From contig OZ253444.1 in the NCBI GenBank assembly GCA_965261065.1, forward strand, positions 6,758,001-6,822,000: a DNA stretch of 64,000 nt, in the 5' to 3' direction. Shown piece by piece: positions 59,440-64,000 of the stretch. Position 1 is the stretch's first letter, and each line of letters starts with the position of its first letter. Origin of the DNA: JAKZVK01 sp965261065 (GTDB lineage: Bacteria; Acidobacteriota; Terriglobia; Bryobacterales; UBA6623). The translations under genes were made by a program, and so were the position numbers. Under the pieces are notes generated by a model that saw only the letters and a program-made list of their open reading frames with translations, searched no databases and was not told the DNA's origin.

Positions 59440-60834
59440 TGTCAAGTACCCAGACATCGTTTCCAGGTGTTCACAATACATCGTTTCCACCCTCCGTTCC
59501 AGGTGATGGGGGCGGCGAGGGCCGATTGGGCTTCGGGTTGGCGGTGGAGGCGCCGCCGCGGGAGCCCGTAGGGCGACCAAGGTCGGCGCCTCCACCGCCT
59601 GACCCCGCCGGGCGTACCAGCGAATGCGTCTGCTGCGCACCCAGTTCCAACTCGCGCACATACATGTGCCGAAAACGTACCGCAATCGTATCCAGTGGCA
59701 ACCGCTCCAGCCCCACCCACTCTCCCGCCAACGCCTCGCTCACAAACCAATGACGGCCCCCCTCCCACAGACAGCCCGCCTCGTTCAGCCGCTGGACCTC
59801 CATCCCCGCCGCATACTCCCACGCCGGCGGTTGCGGCTGATACGACCGTTCGCTGGGCTGCCAACGGCTGGCCGGCGTCTCCATCTGAAGCGCTTCGTGC
59901 GGACGCACTTCGTTGTACTCGCGCCGGAAGTGCGCCAGCCACTCGGCCCAATCCTTCACCGGCGACGGTCCGCCTCGATGCCGCACCGCCGCCTCGATCG
60001 CGCCGTGAAAACGCTCCACCTTGCCCTGCGTTTGCGGATGCCGCGGCCGCCCGTACAGCAAGCGAATCCCCTGCTTGATCAACCACACCGACAGCACCGT
60101 CAACCCATGCTCGCTGTGTGCGGAGAACCACTGTGTGCCGCGGTCCATCAACATCGCCTTCGGCAAACCCGCTTGCTCGAACGTTTGTTGCAGACAGGCC
60201 TGGATCGGCTCGCGGCGCAGCACCCGCAGCGCGTGCAACCCGACCGCATAGCGACTGTGGTCATCGAGGATCGACAGCGGCTGACAAATCCCGTCGAGGC
60301 TCTTCAGAGGCCCCTTGCCGTCCATCTGCCACAGGTCGTTGGGCCGTGGGCGCTCGAAGCGTTGCAAGGCCGGCCGCGGGGCGTGCACGTTCACCAGCCC
60401 GTGGCGCTTGAGGATGCGATGCACCGTCGTCGCCGGATAGCGCACGCCGCTTTCTTCGAGCAGCCGCTGCAGCTTGCGCGCGCTCCAGCCGTAGCGTCGG
60501 CGCAGCTCGAGCACTTGCCGTTCCCGCTCCGGGGCGCTGCGGCGGGGCGAGGAACGCGGGCGGCGGCTCAACTCACCCAGCTGAGCGAGCGTGCCGCAGG
60601 CGAGGTAGCGATCCCGCCACTTGCGACCGGTCGGGCGCGAGATGCCAAACTCGCGGCACAACTCACTGAGCGACTCGGCGCCGCTGGCGGCGCGCACGAC
60701 GAATTGCATTCTAGATTCTTTCATTTCCAGTTTCCGAAAGGGCATCGGGAGGACTCCTTCGTCCGACCTTAGCCCACGGCTGGGTGGAAACCATGTCTTG
60801 TGTACAACTGGAAACGATGTCATGGAACTGAACA
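59440..60834 (-). mobile_element. IS481-family insertion sequence (1,395 bp)
   Basis: Ends begin with TGT and are inverted repeats: left tgtcaagtacccagacatcg, right (reversed) tgttcagttccatgacatcg, both followed by tttccag. Bounded by a 6-bp duplication gcatgc (59434-59439 and 60835-60840) that is the centre of the family A palindrome. One transposase gene on the minus strand. Confidence 0.9.
59471..60745 (-). CDS. IS481-family transposase
   Basis: 424 residues from ATG 60745 (MPFRKLEMKES), with aaggag eight bases upstream; an open frame to 60838 runs past the IS end, so the shorter start is chosen. Helix-turn-helix region AESLSELCREFGISRPTGRKW, then the DDE core: Asp in DLWQMDGKG, Asp in LMDRGTQW, Glu in GKVERFHGAIE, and a C-terminal extension with a Gly/Pro-rich tail. 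Intact, so it may be active. Confidence 0.92.
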   Translation of the reverse strand: MPFRKLEMKESRMQFVVRAASGAESLSELCREFGISRPTGRKWRDRYLACGTLAQLGELSRRPRSSPRRSAPERERQVLELRRRYGWSARKLQRLLEESGVRYPATTVHRILKRHGLVNVHAPRPALQRFERPRPNDLWQMDGKGPLKSLDGICQPLSILDDHSRYAVGLHALRVLRREPIQACLQQTFEQAGLPKAMLMDRGTQWFSAHSEHGLTVLSVWLIKQGIRLLYGRPRHPQTQGKVERFHGAIEAAVRHRGGPSPVKDWAEWLAHFRREYNEVRPHEALQMETPASRWQPSERSYQPQPPAWEYAAGMEVQRLNEAGCLWEGGRHWFVSEALAGEWVGLERLPLDTIAVRFRHMYVRELELGAQQTHSLVRPAGSGGGGADLGRPTGSRGGASTANPKPNRPSPPPSPGTEGGNDVL

Positions 60835-60865
60835 GCATGCCGTGCCCGGCGGCCTCGAGGCGGTC

Positions 60866-63517
60866 TCAGGCGCCGGCCGTTTGCTCGCGCTCACCAGCCG
60901 CCGATTGCACTGGCAGCGAGATGCGGAAGGTCGTTCCTTGGCCGACTTCGCTCTCAACCGACAACGCGCCGCCGTGGCGGTCGATGATGTTGCGGCTGGT
61001 GGGAAGACCCAGTCCCATGCCCATGCGGGACGATTTCGCCGCGAAGCCGATGTCGAACAGCTTGCTGATCTGGTCGCGGGGGATGCCCTTGCCGGTGTCG
61101 GAAATCCCGACGTTGACGTGATTCCCGTTGAGGGCGGTGTGAATGCGTAGCGTGCCTTCCCCCTGCATCGCTTCGAAGGCGTTGACCAGCAACGTCATGA
61201 AGACCTGGTTGACTTGCTGCGCGCGGCAGTAGATGGGTGGGATCTCTTCGTAGTCTTTGACGACCTGCGCGTTTCCGATCTTCTCGCGATGGATGAGCGA
61301 CAGCGTGCTGTCGAGCCCCGTGCGCAGGTCGAACTTTTGCATTTCGGCCTCGTCGAGGCTGGCGAAGTCGCGCAGCGCGCCCACCAGGCCGGCCATGCGG
61401 CGTCCGGCCTCGTTGGTCGCGCGGGCATTCTCCTTGAGCAAGGAAAGGACACGGCTCAGACGCGGGTCGCTCTTGAAGTCGACGTCGTTGCCGCCCGCGT
61501 CGACGGCGTCGACGATCTGCGTCGCGCAGCGGTCGACCGTGGTCATCGAGCTGATGGCGACGCCGAGAGGCGTGTTCATCTCGTGCGCGACGCCGGCGAC
61601 GAGGTTCGAGAGAGCGGCCATCTTCTCCTGCATGATCAACTGTGCCTGCTTCTCTCGAATCTGAAACATCTCCTCAGCCAGACGGATGCTCTCGAGTGCG
61701 GTGGCCGCCTGGCCGGCGACGGCGGCCAGCAGGCGCTTGTCTTCGCCCGGGTACGGCTCTTCGGAAAGCCGGGGGCCGAGAACGAGCAGACCGACGAGGC
61801 GGCCGTCACGGCCTGGCATCGGCACCAGACATTCGGCTTGCAGTGCCTGGAGAAAATCGGGTTGACGGTCCTCGCCGTTGCTGGAGGGCTCGACGTCCCA
61901 GGGGCGGCAGTCCTTCTCCAAATCGATCAGCAACGGAAGATCAGACGGGAGAGTGGCAAACTCGGTGGGGGGCTCGGAGGTTTGCGCTTCGAGTCGGCCT
62001 TCGGAGGATTCGAGATAGATGGCGAGCGTCGTCGGGTGCAGGGCGGCCTTAACGTGGAAGCGCAGTTGCCGTGCCAGCTCGTCGACGGTGGTGGCTTGGC
62101 GCGCCCGCTCGGTCAGGTTTTCGAGCACCCGCCGGGCGTCGTAGGCGCTGCGGAAGAAGGCGCGGTCAACACGCTCGGCGACACGGCGGTGGGCGCGCGC
62201 ACCGGCCCAGACGACGGCTCCGCCGAAGGCCGCGACGATCATGAGCTGTTTGTAGATGTCTTGGTGGTCGCCGAGCGGGATCATCCGCGATGCTCTCCCG
62301 ACGAAGAGCATTGACACGGCGACGCCCATCACTCCGAGCAGGATCGTGAAACCGCGCTGTACGAGAAGGTAGCGCGCGCTGCGGCGCAGCAGTACCGGAA
62401 TTTCCAGCACTCGATGCTTGACGACGGCGTAGGCGAACGAAAGCGGTACCAGCAATAATCCGATCACCGTCGGGGCCCACAGTTCGAAGGGGAACGTCAT
62501 GTAGGAACGGCCGAGGTAGATCGACGCGACAACGATCACGATGTGAGGGCCCACCCTCAGTAGCGTGCCCCACATGATGACTTGGGTCTTGCGGCGCACT
62601 TCCGCCGTTTGCGGCCGCAGGCCGTTCCACGCCAGAGAAACCAGGCCCAGCACGATCACCCCGGCGAGATAGGCTGTGACCAGCCAGGGGCGGGCGTCAC
62701 CGAGTAAGCGCTGTCCTGCTTGAACGGCCAGCCACACGGGCCAGGTGGTGCCGTCGAAGAGTACGGCGAGTCCGAGCGGTATGCAGACGCCCCCTCCAAG
62801 CACAAGGAACACCGTTTTGAGGCGCGGGAAGCGGCGGTCGATCGGCGAGGAGACCGGGAAAACGGCGAACAGCCGATAGCAGACGGCCGGCAGCAGGCCG
62901 AAAAAGGTCACGTGATACCACAGAGCGAAGGCGCGCACGTCCGGGTGCATGCTCCCCTCCTCGGACATCGCGGGCGCCCCGGCGACAATGCCGAAGAACA
63001 GGAACGCCAGCAGCCACACGTTGCGGTCGTCCAGGCGTGCGAAAAGGACGGTCAGGCCGACGGCGACGAACAGGACTGGAAAATTTATGAGGATGTAGTG
63101 GGCGATCCAACCCGTTGGCGTCGTGTGAATGTCGCCGGCCTTTTTCGACGGGCCGAGTTCCGCCGAGATCCGGAGCGGCTGGCCGGACCCGGCGCGCTCC
63201 ACTGTGAGGGTCACCGGGTCACCGGGCGTACCCTTGACGACCTCCTCGTAGTACGGCTCCATGGTTTCAAGACGGCGTCCGTTGACCGCGAGAAGGCGAT
63301 CGCCGACTCGTAGGCCCGCTTGCGCCGCCGGGCTGCCTTCCGGCACCAGGACAATCGAAGGGAAGGGCCGAGGCGGGTCACTGGGCAGCACGAGCCCGAG
63401 GTCAGCAGTGTCGTTGATGAAGAAAATCCAGACGGCGGCGTACCCGGCCGAGACAGCGGCGAGAGCCAATGCCAAGACGAGCAGAAGCGGCCGCGGAAGT
63501 GAGTCAAGCCGGCGCAT
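60866..63517 (-). CDS. Membrane sensor histidine kinase with periplasmic PDZ domain
   Basis: 883 residues. An N-terminal helix leads to a PDZ-like module (EGSPAAQAGLRVGDRLLAVNGRRLE, residues about 57-110), then about eight membrane helices (PVLFVAVGLTVLFA to FTILLGVMGVAVSML), a GAF-like domain (QATTVDELARQLRFHVKAAL ... AVAGQAATALESIRL), the H-box VAGVAHEMNTPLGVAISS and the ATPase N, G1 and G2 boxes (LLVNAFEAMQG, DTGKGIP, GMGLGLPTSRN). Autophosphorylates on His in H-E-M-N-T-P; no response regulator is adjacent. The PDZ may sense misfolded or C-terminal peptides in the periplasm. Confidence 0.88.
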   Translation of the reverse strand: MRRLDSLPRPLLLVLALALAAVSAGYAAVWIFFINDTADLGLVLPSDPPRPFPSIVLVPEGSPAAQAGLRVGDRLLAVNGRRLETMEPYYEEVVKGTPGDPVTLTVERAGSGQPLRISAELGPSKKAGDIHTTPTGWIAHYILINFPVLFVAVGLTVLFARLDDRNVWLLAFLFFGIVAGAPAMSEEGSMHPDVRAFALWYHVTFFGLLPAVCYRLFAVFPVSSPIDRRFPRLKTVFLVLGGGVCIPLGLAVLFDGTTWPVWLAVQAGQRLLGDARPWLVTAYLAGVIVLGLVSLAWNGLRPQTAEVRRKTQVIMWGTLLRVGPHIVIVVASIYLGRSYMTFPFELWAPTVIGLLLVPLSFAYAVVKHRVLEIPVLLRRSARYLLVQRGFTILLGVMGVAVSMLFVGRASRMIPLGDHQDIYKQLMIVAAFGGAVVWAGARAHRRVAERVDRAFFRSAYDARRVLENLTERARQATTVDELARQLRFHVKAALHPTTLAIYLESSEGRLEAQTSEPPTEFATLPSDLPLLIDLEKDCRPWDVEPSSNGEDRQPDFLQALQAECLVPMPGRDGRLVGLLVLGPRLSEEPYPGEDKRLLAAVAGQAATALESIRLAEEMFQIREKQAQLIMQEKMAALSNLVAGVAHEMNTPLGVAISSMTTVDRCATQIVDAVDAGGNDVDFKSDPRLSRVLSLLKENARATNEAGRRMAGLVGALRDFASLDEAEMQKFDLRTGLDSTLSLIHREKIGNAQVVKDYEEIPPIYCRAQQVNQVFMTLLVNAFEAMQGEGTLRIHTALNGNHVNVGISDTGKGIPRDQISKLFDIGFAAKSSRMGMGLGLPTSRNIIDRHGGALSVESEVGQGTTFRISLPVQSAAGEREQTAGA

Positions 63518-63766
63518 CAGGGGGGGTGCCCTGATTATATCGGCGGCGGGCAGACAGGATCAGGGCGGGGTTTTAACGCGCCGCAACTGTCGGTTGCTCT
63601 TCGGTTGGAGGGCTGTGTCCTCAGGGGTCAAGCCCGTAACGCTGATCCTTGGTTTTGAAATCCGCGGCCCTCCCTCAGCGGCCAAGCAGCGGCCTCACGA
63701 CGCGCACGATGGCTTTGCTCATGCGGACCAACCCGAAGTCCGACCGCCCTCGCGTACGGACTTATA
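63518..63766. other. Intergenic region with family B remnant
   Basis: Divergent gap between the sensor kinase and the HicB-like gene. Contains a degenerate family B copy (63633-63675) and the sequence ttataatg at the antitoxin start, which may double as a -10 box. No gene seen. Confidence 0.45.
63633..63675. repeat. Degenerate family B repeat
   Basis: gtaacgctgatccttggttt then tgaaatccgcggcc, same orientation as the copy at 45901-45941, with several changes. Confidence 0.45.
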
Positions 63767-64000
63767 ATGAAGCCGATGGAGCACAGCGAGAAAATCCAAG
63801 GTGGGTTGAACGTGCAGTTCACCGCTGTTTTTCAGAAGGTGCCGGAGGGCTACATCGGGTTCGTCGAAGAGCTGCCGGGCGCGAACACCCAGGGTGCAAC
63901 GCTGGAAGAGGCGCGGGAGAATCTATTGGAAGCAGCACAGCTCGTGCTCGATGCGAATCGGCAGCTAGCGGAGGAGTCACTTGGCGACCAGGACGTGATT
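63767..64000 (+). CDS. HicB-family antitoxin-like protein, C-terminus off the right edge
   Basis: 78 residues visible: FTAVFQKVPEGYIGFVEELPGANTQGATLEEARENLLEAAQLVLD is the RNase-H-like HicB fold of toxin-antitoxin modules, in which HicB neutralises the mRNA interferase HicA. ATG 63767 or 63776 may be the start. No HicA-like frame precedes it, so a toxin, if any, lies beyond the edge; solitary HicB-like proteins are also common. The frame is open to base 64000. Confidence 0.8.
   Translation, partial: MKPMEHSEKIQGGLNVQFTAVFQKVPEGYIGFVEELPGANTQGATLEEARENLLEAAQLVLDANRQLAEESLGDQDVI

Larger units (their letters stand above)
59422..60848. repeat. Family A palindrome split by an insertion
   Basis: Left half tgtaggggcacggcatgc (59422-59439) and right half gcatgccgtgcccg (60835-60848). 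Removing 59440-60834 and one gcatgc restores the palindrome exactly. Confidence 0.85.

Noticed and set aside
1..64000. tRNA, rRNA or riboswitch genes
   Set aside because: I scanned the intergenic stretches and saw no cloverleaf-like CCA-ending sequence, rRNA segment or known riboswitch core. A covariance-model search would be needed to be sure.
1..64000. Lesions caused only by homopolymer sequencing errors
   Set aside because: Frameshifts near 27335, 42758 and 56475 could be errors, but the 26-bp and 11-bp duplications and three substitution-type stops are not of that kind.
63767..64000. A complete HicAB toxin-antitoxin system
   Set aside because: Only the HicB-like part is visible; no HicA-like frame lies upstream, and anything downstream is beyond the window.

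Overview
The window looks like chromosomal DNA of an acidobacterium of the Bryobacterales/Solibacter type. The best clue is a 39.9-42.5 kb secreted protein that ends in the domain known as the Solibacter uncharacterized C-terminal domain (TIGR03437-like). Supporting signs are tandem Ser/Thr kinases fused to TolB/WD40-like propellers, PadR-linked membrane genes, a single-chain LptF-LptG, high GC content and many dispersed palindromic repeats. The species cannot be named from sequence alone.

Layout. 1-4.2 kb (minus): two near-identical receptor kinases, one cut by the window edge and one with an in-frame TGA. 4.5-7.9 kb (minus): OPA-type transporter, nucleotidyltransferase and MetE-like zinc methyltransferase. 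8.1-9.4 kb (minus): PadR regulator and a broken EF-hand membrane gene. 9.4-13.1 kb: two tandem copies of a 1,828-bp ISKra4-family element; a third inverted copy lies at 16.8-18.7 kb. Between them are a threonine dehydratase and LptF-LptG. 18.9-23.5 kb: glycerophosphodiesterase, then the conserved block era / corC-like / ybeY-phoH, with PhoH and YbeY in one reading frame. 24.1-26.6 kb: FG-GAP repeat protein broken by TAG. 26.8-30.4 kb: envelope-glycan genes (GT2, methyltransferase, GT-C). 30.5-34.1 kb: NHL protein, TPR remnant, class V aminotransferase, rhodanese. 34.5-38.2 kb: MFS protein, protease-dead PDZ protein and CPA2 antiporter. 38.4-39.7 kb: IS3-family element. 39.9-46 kb: Solibacter-domain secreted protein and GlnD. 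46-50.2 kb: aldo/keto reductase, HMA-like protein, cytosolic trypsin-like protein, ArsR/AHSA1 pair. 50.4-54 kb: sugar ABC transporter with an enolase-superfamily enzyme. 54.2-59.4 kb: NTT-type nucleotide transporter, HtrA, SSB, MetW. 59.4-60.8 kb: IS481-family element inside a palindromic repeat. 60.9-63.5 kb: PDZ-containing sensor kinase. The right edge cuts a HicB-like antitoxin.

The most striking property is accumulated lesions: two TGA and one TAG in-frame stops, single-base frameshifts in three genes, and two perfect short tandem duplications (26 bp and 11 bp) that each shift the frame of a gene. Together with five insertion sequences (three of one type) and several repeat families, this suggests relaxed selection. 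A nucleotide-transporter gene of a type best known from intracellular bacteria makes a host-associated life imaginable, but that is inference. No tRNA, rRNA or CRISPR array was recognised, and no single clear-cut new defence or biosynthetic system was found; the best leads are listed as findings.
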